64,000 nucleotides of DNA from Siphonodentalium dalli (lineage: Eukaryota; Mollusca; Scaphopoda; Gadilida; Siphonodentaliidae), in contig CP136068.1 in assembly GCA_032622095.1 (NCBI GenBank), positions 15,047,729 through 15,111,728 on the forward strand. The letters are read 5' to 3'. Shown in pieces: positions 30,942-42,987 of this stretch (the first letter of the stretch is position 1; each line of letters opens with the position of its first letter). The position numbers and the translations under genes are program-made. The notes below the pieces were generated by a model. It was given only the letters and a program-made list of their open reading frames with translations, was not told the DNA's origin and ran no database searches.

Positions 30942-33900
30942 TAGTCTGGTCGATAAACTCAAATTTTAGGGTCAACCTAGAAAAAATTCGGACTAAGTTA
31001 GTTTTGATACCAATTTGAAGAGGAAGCTCCCCTCTATAACATATCCAAAATCCGCTAAAATCCGCTTTGAGCATTTTTTGTAATTCAAGATGGCGTCCAA
31101 GATGGCTGCCATTTTCCTATAAGTCAGCTTGATGCAATTATAGTGAGAACATCTTGTCATATGTATACACATGTATACATTGTTGTGAAGCTAAGACATA
31201 ACGTCACCTTTATTTGCCAAATTGGAACTCCCCGTCCAAGATGGCCGCCAAAATGGCGACCGGAAGTGGAATTTTTACGTTTTTTACTAATACCTTTAAG
31301 ATAAGTTTACGTGGTTTGTAACTGGTTGAGAATTGTGACTTTATTTTGTATTTAGCATGTTAACTGACCATTGGAGCAATAAAATATGCTGTTCGTGGGG
31401 TCCATACCCCTTCCTATCACTAAAAAATTCGATTTTACAAAACGCGGTATAACATTTCACAAAAGATCCCCATTGGGATTCTGGTCATATTTCATCAAGA
31501 AGTGGGAAGAATCTGCAATGTAAGTGATGCATTCTATATCTTATTGATATTAGAACTCAATGGTGTCAAAATTGTCACTTTGGCTCAAAATGTCTGCCAA
31601 AATGGCCGCTAAAATATGGAAAATGGTAATTATTATCACAGCGTGCCATGCAGCCGCTTACAAATTGTGGTGATGCTCACAATTGACTATTCTGTCTTAT
31701 ATACATTGAATACCAACATTTCTTATGCACCTTGATTAATTTTTACTATTTACTATTCTGAAATTACCAGAATTATGGGATATTTCTATCACAAACCGCA
31801 TCAAACTCGGCAAAAAAATCACTTTTCATGTTTAGACCATTTTTTTCAAGTAAAATGGAACTATCTTTAGTATCAAAGGTTCTTTTTATTTGATATGCCT
31901 TAAATATGTCATAGTGTGGTGTTTTAGACAATATTACTCAAGATGACTTGTAAAATGGCAACCAAATTTGGTAAAAAGTTTATATTCCGAACATTATTCT
32001 CTGCTGCTCCGAAATGGTAGCAAATTGTGATTCACTTGGTTATTAAATATGCTACTTAATCAACTGACAACTAAATCTTATATTCTGTTTGTCCCACACC
32101 TTATGAGGTACCACAAATTCATTTTGGGATTCTGTCCATGTTTTTAACTGAAACGGACATACGTTGAAACTGAACTGAAAGGGATCGTATTATGTGGCTA
32201 CTCTGGCCCATTAGCATCAAAATTGATTAACTTATAAACTATTGTCAGGAAAACCGTTTTCTTCACATTGCATATAAAACGCAATTAATGTGGAGAACAC
32301 TCTGATATTGCCTCTATCGATTAACATATCCCTGAGTTATTGTGGAAAGCGATAGTCACCCAATGGTGCACCAGTACAAATCACACATGAGCATGCAGTC
32401 ACTCCATACATACGTGAACACCACATAAATGGCCATGTGCCACTCTCTGTATAGACATACACCTCACCCATTACCATACAGCCACACTTGGGTTTATCCA
32501 TACACCAACGCATGACCCTATAGCCGTGAATAACCATGCAGACACACCAGGTATACCCCTACACATCACACGACCTGTATACATATTCACTACATACATG
32601 AACATAAAGTAACCTCTTGTATACCTATTCGCATCACCATAGACCATACAGTCACTCCATGTATATTTATTTGCCAGATGCATAGCTTTATAGCCACTAA
32701 AGATATACATATACACGTCACTCCTGGTATACCTGTTCGCTACATCCATGATCATACATCACTTCTTGTATACCTATTTGTCTCACCAGTGGTCATACAG
32801 TCTCACTCCCTATATATACATATATGCGACACCCGTGGCCATACACCCAACCCAAAACCATAGTGTCACTCCAGGTATATACATATAGACCTCACCAATG
32901 GCCTTACAGTCCTTCTAGATATATCAATGTCCCGTACCGCGCACACGGCCATTCATACACCCCAGACTTGCATATACACCTGACCCATGACAATTCAGCC
33001 TCTCTCTGTATACGCATAAACCACGTTCGTGATCATAGTCACTCCTTGTATATCAATTCACCCCACCATTAATGTTGCCATACTTCAATTCCTATATACA
33101 TATTGGCCATGTCATGGCCATATAGTCACTCGTGATATACATATACACATCACCCATGACCACAGCGTCAGTCCAGTTGTATATATACCTCATCAATGAC
33201 CATAAGGCCTTCTAGATATACCAATACCCCGCACACACGGCCATTTGTACACTTCAGACTTGCATATACAGCTCAACCGTGAAAATGCAGCCACTCGCTG
33301 TATACTTATACACCCTCTCCATGAGCATTCAGCTATTCACTGTATGCTTGTACACACCACCAACGACAATACAATAGACCCTACATATAAACATACATCC
33401 CACCCATCACCATGATGCCACTCTATATATACACCAGCCGCCAATGGCCACCAAAGTGTACTCCATATATGCATATACACTTCAACAATGACCGTGCAGT
33501 CATTCCATGTACACATATACACATTGCCCATAACCATACAACCACACCCTATTTATACATACACCATCCATTACCATACATCCAACATATGTATACATAT
33601 ACATCCACCATGACAATACAACCACCCAACGTACATTTGTACAGCCAACCCCTGACCACACAATCACTCCATATATACATACAGGACAGAATAGCCACAT
33701 AATATGATCCATCTCAGTTCCATTTCAACGTTCTACCCATTTCCGTTCAAAAACAAGGAAGTTTTTGACAAAATCCATATTGCATTCCTCAAAATTAACT
33801 TGTCATGCCTCGTAGGATACCGGGACAGAATAGAACATTTAGTTGATTAAGTAGCATGTGAGTCACAATTGATTATGTATACATATACACCACGTATATA

Positions 33901-34953
33901 CACATCTGTATGTTTATATAATAATGTTTACCAAATTTGGTTGCCATTTTGGAAGCCATCTTGAGTAATTTTGTCTAAAACAACTCAGTGTGACACATAT
34001 AACACATATCAAAACAATAAATATCTTTGATACCAAACATAGTTCCATTTTACTTTTAAAAAATGGCTCAAACATGAATAGCGATTTTTTGCGGATTTTG
34101 ATATCAGGTTTGTGACAGAAAATTTCGAATAATTCTGGTAATTTAAGTGGTTAAAATAGTAACAAATACCCAAGGTGCATCAGAAATGTTAGTAGTCAAG
34201 CTATATAAGACAGAATATTCAATTATGTGCATCACCACAACTTGTAAGCGGTTGCATGGCACGCTGGGATAATAATTACCATTTTCCCTATTTTGGCGGC
34301 CATTTTGACAGCCATTTTGAGCCAAAGTGGCAATTTTGGTACCATTGAGTTCTAATATCAATAAGATATAGAATGCATCACTTACATTGCACAGTTCTTC
34401 CCACTTCTTGATGAAATATGACTAGAATCCCAATGGGGATATCTTGTGAAATGTTATACCGCGTTTTGTAAAATCGAATTTTTGAGTGATCGGAACATGT
34501 GTGGACCCCACGAACAGCATATTTCATTGCTCCAATGGTCAGTTAACATGTTAAATTCAAAATAAAGTTACAATTCTTAACCAATTCAAAACCACAGAAA
34601 CTTATCTTAAAGATATTAGTAAAAAACGTAAAAATTCCTCTTCCGGTCGCCATTTTGGCGGCCATCTTCGACAGGGAGTTCCAATTTGGCACATAAAGCT
34701 GGCGTTACATCTTAGCTTCACAACAATGTATACATGTGTATACATATGACAAGAAGTTCTCACTATAATTGCATCAAGCTGACTTAAATAAAATGGCAGC
34801 CATCTTGGACGCCATCTTGAATTACAAAAAATGCTCAAAGCGGATTTTAGCGGATTTTGGTTATGTTATAGAGGATATATTCCTCTTCAAAATGGTATAC
34901 AAACCAACTTAGTCCAAATTTTTTCTAGGTCAAACCTTTTATCGACCAGACTA
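30942..34953. mobile_element. 4.0-kb foldback element with ~1.26-kb inverted arms
   Basis: The left end TAGTCTGGTCGATAAA is matched by TTTATCGACCAGACTA ending at 34953, and CTA lies outside both ends, a possible 3-bp duplication. The arms (about 30942-32200 and 33690-34953) pair along their whole length, including GATGGCGTCCAAGATGGCTGCC, AATGTATACATGTGTATACA-like and GGACCCCACGAACAGCAT segments. The centre is a degenerate minisatellite. No transposase is seen. It interrupts the same LINE: ORF1 lies to its right and the endonuclease to its left. Confidence 0.8.
32330..33690 (+). repeat. Degenerate minisatellite in the core of the 4-kb foldback element
   Basis: Words such as GTATATACATATACACCTCACC, CCATGACCATACAG and TCACTCC recur in order every ~45-60 bases, with individual units heavily diverged. 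Stretches of two neighbouring units (CAATGGCC..CTTCTAGATATA..CCCCGCACACACGGCCATT, near 32900 and 33200) repeat at a ~300-base higher period. Apparent ORFs are repeat shadows. Confidence 0.7.
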
Positions 34954-35109
34954 CTATTCCATCTCTTCCTGTTCACGATGAGAGAACATCCCATCAACAT
35001 ACCAGTAAGAGGGTTTTCTCATCTGGCTGTGATTGTTCGTTGTTTACATAAATCCCCCCCCCCCCACTACATGGACTTTCTTTCCCGCGACCTTGGCTTG
35101 CTTTCTTAG

Positions 35110-35378
35110 TGGCTTGCTTTCTTTGGCGTTTTCGACTCGGAGAGCGTCAATTTCGGCTACCATGCGACCTTGTTTACATTCCATGCGATCGCTTTAGATA
35201 AATCAACTTCATTAGTAATCACCTCACTCACATTTTGTGCAGCTATTTCATATGTTTCCTTAGCAGTGTTTACATGTTTATCGATGTCACCAACAGTGGA
35301 TTCTACCTTGTCAAGTCTTGTTTTTACGGAACTGAATTCGCGTTTCAGGTCGTCTAAAGTGTCCAGTTTACTGTTCAT
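35110..35378 (-). pseudogene. LINE ORF1 fragment, coiled coil
   Basis: A frame from a true ATG (35376-35378) gives 73 residues of heptad-patterned coiled coil (MNSKLDTLDDLKREFSSVK, then RLDKVESTVGDIDKHV). After a frameshift near 35160 the coil continues as VAEIDALRVENAK. This is how ORF1 of CR1/L2-like LINEs starts. It is on the same strand and in the expected order relative to the endonuclease at 30001-30925, so I take it as the 5' part of the same LINE copy. Confidence 0.6.
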
Positions 35379-36486
35379 CGCCAGTAGTTAGATAAGAACA
35401 ACTTATCGGGGTCCAACACACGTGACAAACCTGAGATGAAACATAGGTTAATCGTACCAGAGAGATACACAAAACACGTGCGTTCACAAACGACAACCAG
35501 ACAATAATAAATCAGGTCACACGCAGCAAAGACCGTAACAAGACGCTCTCGGATATTACACATACATGTACCAATCCACAATACAACACTAACAAGGCAT
35601 ACGATCTTGACAATAACAAGCTATTTTTGCGACATTTATTTTTTGCGTTTTTCTACAAATTTCCCGTCAAATCAAGTGTTTCTTTTTTGTCAAAAAACAT
35701 ATTTCTATGAATAAAACACCGATTTGACTCTGGAAAATTTTATATGTACAATTTTACTATTATCCCATAACATATTTCGCTGAAAGGTAACTTCTACAAG
35801 TACATTTTACAGCGCTAGCGTCTTCGAATCTATTCGAAGACTTTCGCTTTTGTTAAAAATGCACTGGTAAAGTAGCACAATTTACCAATGCTTCGATTAT
35901 TTCTCGGATTCTAATGGCAGTGTAGTAAGCGAAGGGGAACGACATTCGCGTACCACAAGTGCTGCCATTAACATCCGAGAAAAAATCGAAACATTAGTAA
36001 GTTATTCTCTTTTCTGTCAAAACTCTTCGAAGTGCTCACCTTACTCTTTGGAATCTAACACAACTGGACCGATGCAACCATGGGCGGCCACTCTGCCCCA
36101 CCCCTCGCTCGGAGACACTCTGGTCCATGGGTCAGAGTGTCCTACCCATGTTCTGGGACACTCTACCCCATGGCTGGCACTGTGACACACCGCACGGGGT
36201 ACTCTGGAAAAAGAAACACACTTGATTTGACGTCCGGGGAAATTTTTGTGGAAAATGCAATGACATCGTCAGTGGCGTCCGCGCGATTCATATACTGTGG
36301 AGTGCAGTGTAGCGTTTTTTATCTTCAAAATGTTATCTAAAATGAAACATAAAATTTTGCTAAAATTCTCCCGATGCTCGATTAAAGCATTGGCAGAAGA
36401 ATGTCAGAGATTCGGAGAGACACAAGTTAGAGATTAGAACTGGAGTTCAAGAATTCCTGCAAAGACGGAGATCTAGTGCTCCCAAG
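35379..36486. other. Intergenic interval with two hairpins
   Basis: GTCTTCGAAT and ATTCGAAGAC form a perfect hairpin at 35820-35841. A larger foldback follows at 35882-36001. Around 36090-36180 the word ACACTCT and its complement AGAGTGT recur in a GC-richer stretch. A C run lies at about 35047-35058, just left of this interval. No gene. Confidence 0.5.
35882..36001. repeat. Short foldback (MITE-like)
   Basis: ACCAATGCTTCGATTATTTCTCGGAT at the left pairs with ATCCGAGAAAAAATCGAAACATTAGT at the right with few mismatches, and TAATGGCAG pairs with CTGCCATTA further in. Arms are about 40 bp around a ~40-base loop. Confidence 0.7.
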
Positions 36487-36729
36487 ATGTATGTGGAAAC
36501 TCCAGAGTGGAAACCCACGTATAAGGAGGGAGCATTATATCCAGATTTGTCTGAATATAATCCTCTAAAACCACTGCTAAGGTGGATTACCACTGAGGCA
36601 GCGGAATATGTGCGGTATCCATACTGGAGGCCCACTTACAACAAGGGAGGGCTTTATCCTGATTTGTCTGAATTTTATTGGCTCAGCAAACAGTTTAAAC
36701 GGCCATTTTCAGGGATAATCGTTGTCTGA
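36487..36729 (+). CDS. Small ORF with two copies of a W-[KR]-P-T-Y...LYPDLSE motif
   Basis: An 80-codon frame carries PEWKPTYKEGALYPDLSEYN and, 38 residues on, PYWRPTYNKGGLYPDLSEFY. The DNA of the two units is also similar over ~60 bases (spacing 114), with changes mostly at third codon positions, which hints at past coding constraint. I do not recognise the family. It lies just upstream of the DNA polymerase B fragment on the same strand and could be part of the same mobile element. There is no start-site evidence. Confidence 0.35.
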   Translation: MYVETPEWKPTYKEGALYPDLSEYNPLKPLLRWITTEAAEYVRYPYWRPTYNKGGLYPDLSEFYWLSKQFKRPFSGIIVV

Positions 36730-36759
36730 CGTGTGCGTCCAAGTAGACTTTCCGTGAAA

Positions 36760-37263
36760 ATAAAACCGATATTATAGAACCACATCCATCTGCCGATGTA
36801 GTTATTGCATCACTTGGCACAGCATATGCACGCTTGGAGTTGTATAAAGTTTTAGAAAAACTCCAAGATAGGTTGTTGTATTTCGACACCGATAGCTGCA
36901 TGTATATTTTCGATCCAGAAAAAGAAAATATCAAAACCGAAGACCGCTACCTTGGTAAAGGACTGATGAACATCCGGATGCTAAAATCATAAAATTTGTA
37001 GGACTAGGACCAAAACATGGATATCAGTGCGTGAATGATAGTGTCATAAAATCTGTATGTAAGGTCAAGGGTATCACTCTTCAACGGTCGAATGTGTTAA
37101 CGACCGGTCAAACTTTCAACGTGTCATAAACTATCCATGCAGAATTAAACGCACAAAGAACCGAGAAGTAATTAACGAAGAGCAAACAAAAATATTCCGA
37201 TCTGTGTACACCAAACGACTTGGTGTGGGTGAATACAACACAATTCCTTATGGATTGAATTGA
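36760..37263 (+). pseudogene. Broken C-terminal part of a Polinton/Maverick-type protein-primed DNA polymerase B
   Basis: The first frame reads DVVIASLGTAYARLELY and then LLYFDTDS (near 36880), the palm motif C YxDTDS of family B polymerases. After a frameshift near 36962 a second frame gives DAKIIKFVGLGPKHGYQC and CKVKGITLQRSN, and after another break the C-terminal NREVINEEQTKIFRSVY and YNTIPYG. This order matches the end of Polinton (Maverick) polymerases. At least two frameshifts make it non-functional. Polintons are large self-synthesising transposons related to viruses; no integrase, ATPase or capsid gene remains nearby. Confidence 0.82.
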
Positions 37264-38284
37264 TGTGTTAACAGCAGAGATGCTTTTGACACTATATAAT
37301 AACTAGCAGGGTTACCCGGCGTTGCCCAGGTTAAAGTGATGTGAAACTCTCTGTGGATATGTGGTGGGAATAGAGAATACTCTTACTCCCAAAGTGTTAC
37401 ACATATTCTCATAAATTGAATATCCAAATGGCATCACAAAATATGATTCTTACACATGAAATATAAGTAGTGGCTCACCTTGTCAGGTCGGAGCGATTAT
37501 CATTTTGTTTATCGCGTTTAATCCGTCCCACCAATAAAGAAGTATTTATTGATTTACAACTGCGTATACTTCAGACGCCTCGGGGTTCAAAATCGACATC
37601 CAGGTATTAAATCTCCATATACCCCCGATGTTGCCGAAGATAACTAATAATATCCCCTGCCAAATGGTTGTTATGTAATCATTTATATTATAGCGAGCAT
37701 CTCTATCAAGCAAATGGTTGGTTTCACTAAAAGCGTGATATAAAGAGCGTTTACTAATTCAATATGTCCTTGCTAACTAACTTGATACAGCAGCCTTGCC
37801 GTGCATACTATATAGAACAAACTTCTTGTAAATCATGATATATATATGTACATGAAAGGTTTTCAAATATATTTTGTCGATAAAACATTGTAACAAGGAT
37901 AACATAGTCTTGAGTTTAAAACAATTCGTCGAATTTAGAGAGCATTATTCTAATAATATATAATGGCTACATACTAATACTGCAGTTTATAGAACAAAAA
38001 TAAGTCTTCTTGGTGGAAAAATTATACTACGCAAAGATAAAAACTGGGCTATTATATAGCAGGTTGCATGTGTGTCACTACATTTTCGACCAAAACATAA
38101 GTCGAATCACAAAGGCAATAAATACACCAAACATCAACATATATAGTCAACTATGACCACAACAACTGATAGTAGGACTTCATGTCACGTCGGCCTACAC
38201 GTTTCTTTGTGGTCAATATCTACTACATGTACGACAATGCACAGTGTATTTATATCTTAAATCTAAATGCGTTATCTCTTGCAG
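37264..38284. other. Interval between the polymerase fragment and the Ig gene
   Basis: At 37305-37332 lies a GGGTTACCCGGCGTTGCCC segment of the sort found in dispersed repeats. The rest is AT-rich. If the Ig gene has a signal-peptide exon it could be here or further upstream, but I cannot identify it. Confidence 0.4.
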
Positions 38285-38638
38285 ACTGCAATTCTCAGGT
38301 GGTCAGTTCTATATACTGTAACGAGGAAGATAATTGTCTCATTACAATTAACACACCAACCTACACCAGCTCAGTAGTTGTTCGTGTGGCAAGAAGATCG
38401 TCAGTCAATGGTCATTCAGGTTGGTCATTCAGTAATGTCCTATTCAGTGTGATGATTGGTAATCCCAATAAAATTTTAATCACTGAAGATCGAATACATG
38501 AACAAGATATTAAAATTGAAGGCAGTGGATCCATTTCCTTCAGATTACTTGAAGTGCAGCTGTCTGATGCTATGAGTTACACTGCAGGTCAGAATGAAGT
38601 TCAGATGAATCAGTTTCGGAGGACTCTTGTTGTACTAG
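38285..38638 (+). CDS. Ig-superfamily gene, Ig exon 1 (V-like)
   Basis: An acceptor TTGCAG ends at 38284 and a donor AG|GTATGT starts at 38639. The 354-base exon is phase 1 at both ends, the hallmark of Ig-domain exons. It encodes a strand-rich domain with a Cys in the B-strand position (DNCLITI), a long C'-D region (FSNVLFSVMIGNPNKI), and an F-strand region LSDAMSYTAG where the usual YxC has Ala instead of Cys. The domain therefore appears to lack the canonical disulfide partner. It joins in frame (G|CT) to exon 2. Probably an extracellular receptor or adhesion domain; ligand unknown. Confidence 0.72.
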
Positions 38639-41480
38639 GTATGTCATTGTTATTCAAAACAAGTTTTAGACAAGGGCCAGATGAATAGGAATTATGCAAA
38701 TTTATGGCTAAATTTACTGATAGTATACTGAATATTAAGTAAAACAATACGGACGCTCATCACACAATGATAGTTGCTTTCTGTAGTTTCTACAATTAGT
38801 AGATATATTTTCCAGCGAAGTGACCCCTTTCAAAACGTTAAAGATGTTGTCTTGTGTATTCTCTTATATACGCGACTCCCATCTGGAGCTTTGCAAGGTA
38901 AATATTGGTAGTCCAGTGTATTCTTGCATGGGAGACTCGCGTACATAAGAGAATGCACTGGCGCAGGATTTTCGCAAAATTGCTGGAAACTCGAGTCATG
39001 AAAGTGTATAAAATTATGAATAAGCCAAAAAATATTGAGTCAAAAAATGGTAACACCCGACTCGAAATATTGGGAAAAACCCGACCCAAATTCCCACTGG
39101 ATTGGGTTGTCGCAGGGCCAGGATTAGATGGGTGGCGCTATGAGATGATGACTACGAGTTATCTGGTACCTTAAATTTTACAAATGCAATCTTACATGAG
39201 TGATCGTGCTGCACCAAAATTGATGTCTACTATTCAAATACATGAACTAACTCAATAATCTGGAGTGCAATATGTTAGGGCCTTTTGTGGATCTTATCAT
39301 AAAATGCCCATTCAGCCGACACAACGGAGTTAGGGGCCAATGCGTCAGTATAACCATACTTTCGGCCTCAATTAGGTTGCTTTATTACAGTGATACAGTG
39401 GCATCACTCTCATCACATATGTATTTGAGCTTCCTAAGATGGTAGAAATCATGTTTATGTGAATTTCTCAAATTTCTACAATAGACTGTAAATACCCCAT
39501 ATAAAGTATGAGATAACTCGTAGTGGTACCCTGAAATAGTATGAGATAACTCGTAGCCAGAATTTAACGTGTTAAAAACAATAAATTCCCTGCTGATAAC
39601 TTACAGGAAAATTAAACAACGAGAACAATTTCCATCGTTTTGGTCTGTGAAATTTCCAACTAAGGTCGTGCCAGTTAAGAAACTTCCAACTGTTGCAAAT
39701 TTTTACCTAAGTTGTATGTGAGACACCACCCATCTCAACACCTGTTTCCATGTCCCTGGTTGCATTTCATGAAAATTGGTCAATTGCGAAACTATGACAC
39801 TCTTTTCATTGGATATTTAGGAGATAAACGTACCCTGTTGAGTTGTACTTTCTGGGATTCGAGCATGAAATCAGTTTGTGAACGAGCCGACTTACGTTTA
39901 TCTCCATATTGTAATTCCATCTAGCAAAAAACTATAAAAAGTATAATTTATTCATTTTCATGACACGAATCGAGACTTTCCTTTTGCCGTTGTCACCGTG
40001 CACAAATCGTTGGGTTTGTTCATTGTGTTACTCGGAACACTGCTGCTCCGTAATAGTTTCCTGTTGGGCGGGTTGGCTCGTTTCGCTACTCCGTTCTGCG
40101 TCAGTGAAATTTTACCGTGCTACATTCAGATTTGATGCACGCTGAAGCGGCCAATGTCGGTGAATCGAAAACTAAAGTTAGCCACCCTCGGCCAAGCAGA
40201 ATGCTTGTTTTTAGTGACAAACACTCAATTGAATTACAATGCACATTCTAGATGTGGAAGACAAGCAACTTTTAATGAAATATAACTTTTTAGCGTGAAC
40301 ATTTCTGCAGTTTAGTAATCTCGCGTGCCTATTAATAGTGTCAGTGCATTTATTAATTTTTGAGAAAATTCTCAACAATCACTAATATTTGGCATTGAGA
40401 CAGAGAGTGAAATTGCCATCACTATTATTAATTTCAGCCTTAATCCACACTCCTCACTATTATAAGGCAGTACAGTACAGTATTTTGCTGGCAGTCGCTC
40501 AGGAAAAGGAGGAAATATCTTCATACAATGCCTCTTCAAAACAATCCATTCACTATTGTTTTCAAATGGACTGTTTCAATATGATATGCACCATTCTAGA
40601 ATTATTAATGACAATTTCATGTGCTCTTGATATGACATTTAGAATAAAAGTTTTGACCAAAAAAATATTGATAGGTGCTTTATTGGTTCCAAATACTATG
40701 CAAACAATAACATAACGATTACCGAATTAAGAACGGCAGAAATATCCATTTCTATATAACCAAACAGTAGTGTTTTATGTTCGCCAAGCATTCACATTGT
40801 GATCATTTTATATATAGTCTATTTGATTTGGCTATAATAGATTTAACCACCACAAACAGTGTTTTAATCCATAACAGAATTTGGTATCCAGTTATATCTG
40901 TGGCCCATTACAGACATAGCACATCGATGACTATTCAATTAGATCGGATGAACGTGCGATAAACCTAGTTTCGTTACAGGTGGTCGCGCATTCATCACAT
41001 CGAATACAATTGAGAAGTTGTATCGGCATGATGTTCGTCGCGAACGATGAAGTATTAAAAAAATGGATTCTCCAAAGCACTTCTAATGTCATATTTGCGG
41101 CAAATTGTGGGCGCCAGCACTATATAAATTTTGTCTAAGTGTTTTGGATGCCACAATGTATCGCACCTTTCCTTTATTTTAATGAATATTTTATCAATTG
41201 TTTTCTACAAAGTCCCCGTGGGATAAATCCAATACAAACAAACAATTACATGTATAATGGTATTACCCGCATATACTAGTAGCTTGAGTTGCAAGTACTG
41301 TAACCCGTTACTTCTGAAGCCCTTTAGTAGTTTTCTTAGTCATTTGTTGTTTATTCACTTTATTCATTTTTGCTGTATAATTCATTTCAATTATCAACTT
41401 TATGATGAATATGACATTCATGAGCCATTGCTTGAAATTCAACAGCTATTAATTTACAGTTATTTGTTTTATTATTTCAG
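38639..41480 (+). other. Intron between Ig exons 1 and 2
   Basis: GTATGT...TTATTATTTCAG borders, 2.8 kb. It contains the repeat cluster at 39140-39740. A 108-codon frame at 40389 has no domain signature and I treat it as chance. Confidence 0.65.
39140..39740. repeat. Intronic copies of dispersed repeats
   Basis: ACTACGAGTTATCTGGTACC (near 39152) faces the inverted GAGATAACTCGTAGTGGTACC (near 39511), and a further GAGATAACTCGTAGCCAGAATTTAACGTGTTAA follows (39542-39574). These match the hairpin and TTAACACGTT end seen at 25-260. From 39600 the sequence matches the repeat at 27500-27645. Confidence 0.55.
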
Positions 41481-41789
41481 CTCAGCCACACAATGCTGGA
41501 ATTACTCCTTCATCGCCACATCCAGAAGTCGGGAAACCATTCACTCTGTCCTGCAGCGTTGTATCTACCAGCAAGCCTGATAATCATGGACTCACCATAG
41601 ATTACAACTGGACCCACACATACAACGGTCAGCTGGTAGCAGATAACAGGTACACAGTTAGTGGTGATGGGACCCACATCGTGTTGAATCAGGTTCTCAA
41701 ATATGATGAGGATCACATACTAGGATGCAGTGGTACAGAGGAACACGGACAGACATCTGTCGTGAAATATGTTACACTTAAACCTTATT
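41481..41789 (+). CDS. Ig-superfamily gene, Ig exon 2
   Basis: A strong acceptor (TTATTATTTCAG) and donor (ATT|GTAAGT) bound a 309-base phase 1-1 exon. It encodes a complete Ig domain: GKPFTLSCSV with the B-strand Cys, YNWTHTYNG with the core Trp, RYTVSGDGTHIVLNQV, and EDHILGCSG with the F-strand Cys. All canonical residues are present, and a potential N-glycosylation site is NWT. It joins exon 3 as T|GG (Trp). This is the best evidence that the gene is real. Confidence 0.85.
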
Positions 41790-42735
41790 GTAAGTTACCA
41801 TTTTAATGTTTTAGTTTTTTTTCGAAATTATTGACATGGCCATAATAGGAAATGTATGAGAAGCACTCTTTATTGGTTTTTCATGTCATAAAATGGGATT
41901 TCCCTTTTCAATACATATAATCCATGGGTATTTTCCATGCAGTTATAAACATTTCCAGCACAACTTTTTTCATATGCGTTTTTCAAAAATCTGTTATGGA
42001 ATGGAACTACTTATCATCTGGAATAATTTTTCATCATCTTTTTGTCTTCTTCAATAATATCCTAACAATTTCTGAATAGTGCTGTGGTTGAGCGCTCAAA
42101 GTTGTCAGTCTATGCATCAAAATATCGTAGGTGAAATTCAAAGATGACATCGATGATTACTTTCACCAATCTTCAACTGCGGCGATGCTATTCCATCTAA
42201 AATTGTTTTATGCCGGTGAATGAAATACTGAAGTTGAACTTATCAACTAATAAGAATTTGCATTTTAAAGGAAATATTCAACTCGACAATATTACAATAT
42301 GACATGAATGTGCTATTCCATTGACCATTCCATGACAGGAGCTTCTAAAATGTTGCGAAAACCATGTGGCAATGCATTCTCTTATATATGCAAGTCTCCC
42401 TATGGGATACTCACATGTATAATAGAATGCACTGACATATGATCTTTAATGCACCAACGCAGTTCCCGTCATGAAAGGATTAATATCTCATGAGGCCATG
42501 TATATTGTTTCTATGCACATTTCTGATTTTGTATTACAGTCATTTTGCTTCAGATATTACCAATCATTAGAAAAGAAATTAACTTTACAAAACTTGACCC
42601 TCCACTATTAAGTTGGACATGGATGGATGGATGATAACTCAATAAATCGTTCCAAATAATTATCAGGTGAATATTCACCATAGTTAGTTCTAGATTACTG
42701 TTTTCATGATCATGTTCTCATCATTTATAAATCAG
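41790..42735 (+). other. Intron between Ig exons 2 and 3
   Basis: GTAAGT...ATAAATCAG borders, about 0.95 kb, AT-rich. A stretch near 42380-42430 (GCATTCTCTTATATATGC, ..ATAATAGAATGCAC) resembles one near 38850-38960, so it carries a diverged dispersed hairpin. Confidence 0.65.
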
Positions 42736-42987
42736 GGTCTCCAGTCGTGTCGACCTCACCAAGTGGAAATGTAGTAATAGTGAGAGGTGATAAGATAACA
42801 CTGACAGTAACAGCTCAAGATGGGAATCCGAACAGCTACACATACCAATGGACAAAAGACAAGATTCATATTGGCAGCGCCCAATCAACTACCCTGACAG
42901 TGAGCACACCTGGCAGTTATACATGTGAGGTGCGCAATGGAGGACGACTCAAAATTACACCTGCAACAGTGGTTGTGGAGCAGCATT
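42736..42987 (+). CDS. Ig-superfamily gene, Ig exon 3
   Basis: An acceptor AATCAG ends at 42735 and a donor ATT|GTGAGT starts at 42988. The 252-base exon is again phase 1-1. It encodes an Ig domain with core Trp (YTYQWTKDK), F-strand GSYTCEVRN and G-strand ITPATVVVE. The B-strand reads DKITLTVTAQD, with Val where the disulfide Cys should be. So domains 1 and 3 each lack one canonical Cys while domain 2 is complete. A further exon must follow because the donor is strong, but I see no transmembrane or additional Ig exon downstream in the window. Confidence 0.8.

Noticed and set aside
33412-33712. His/Tyr/Thr-rich ORFs on both strands
   Set aside because: Products of the degenerate TATACATATACACC minisatellite in the foldback core.
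40389-40715. 108-codon ORF in the Ig gene intron
   Set aside because: No motif, no splice context and a composition expected of AT-rich intron.
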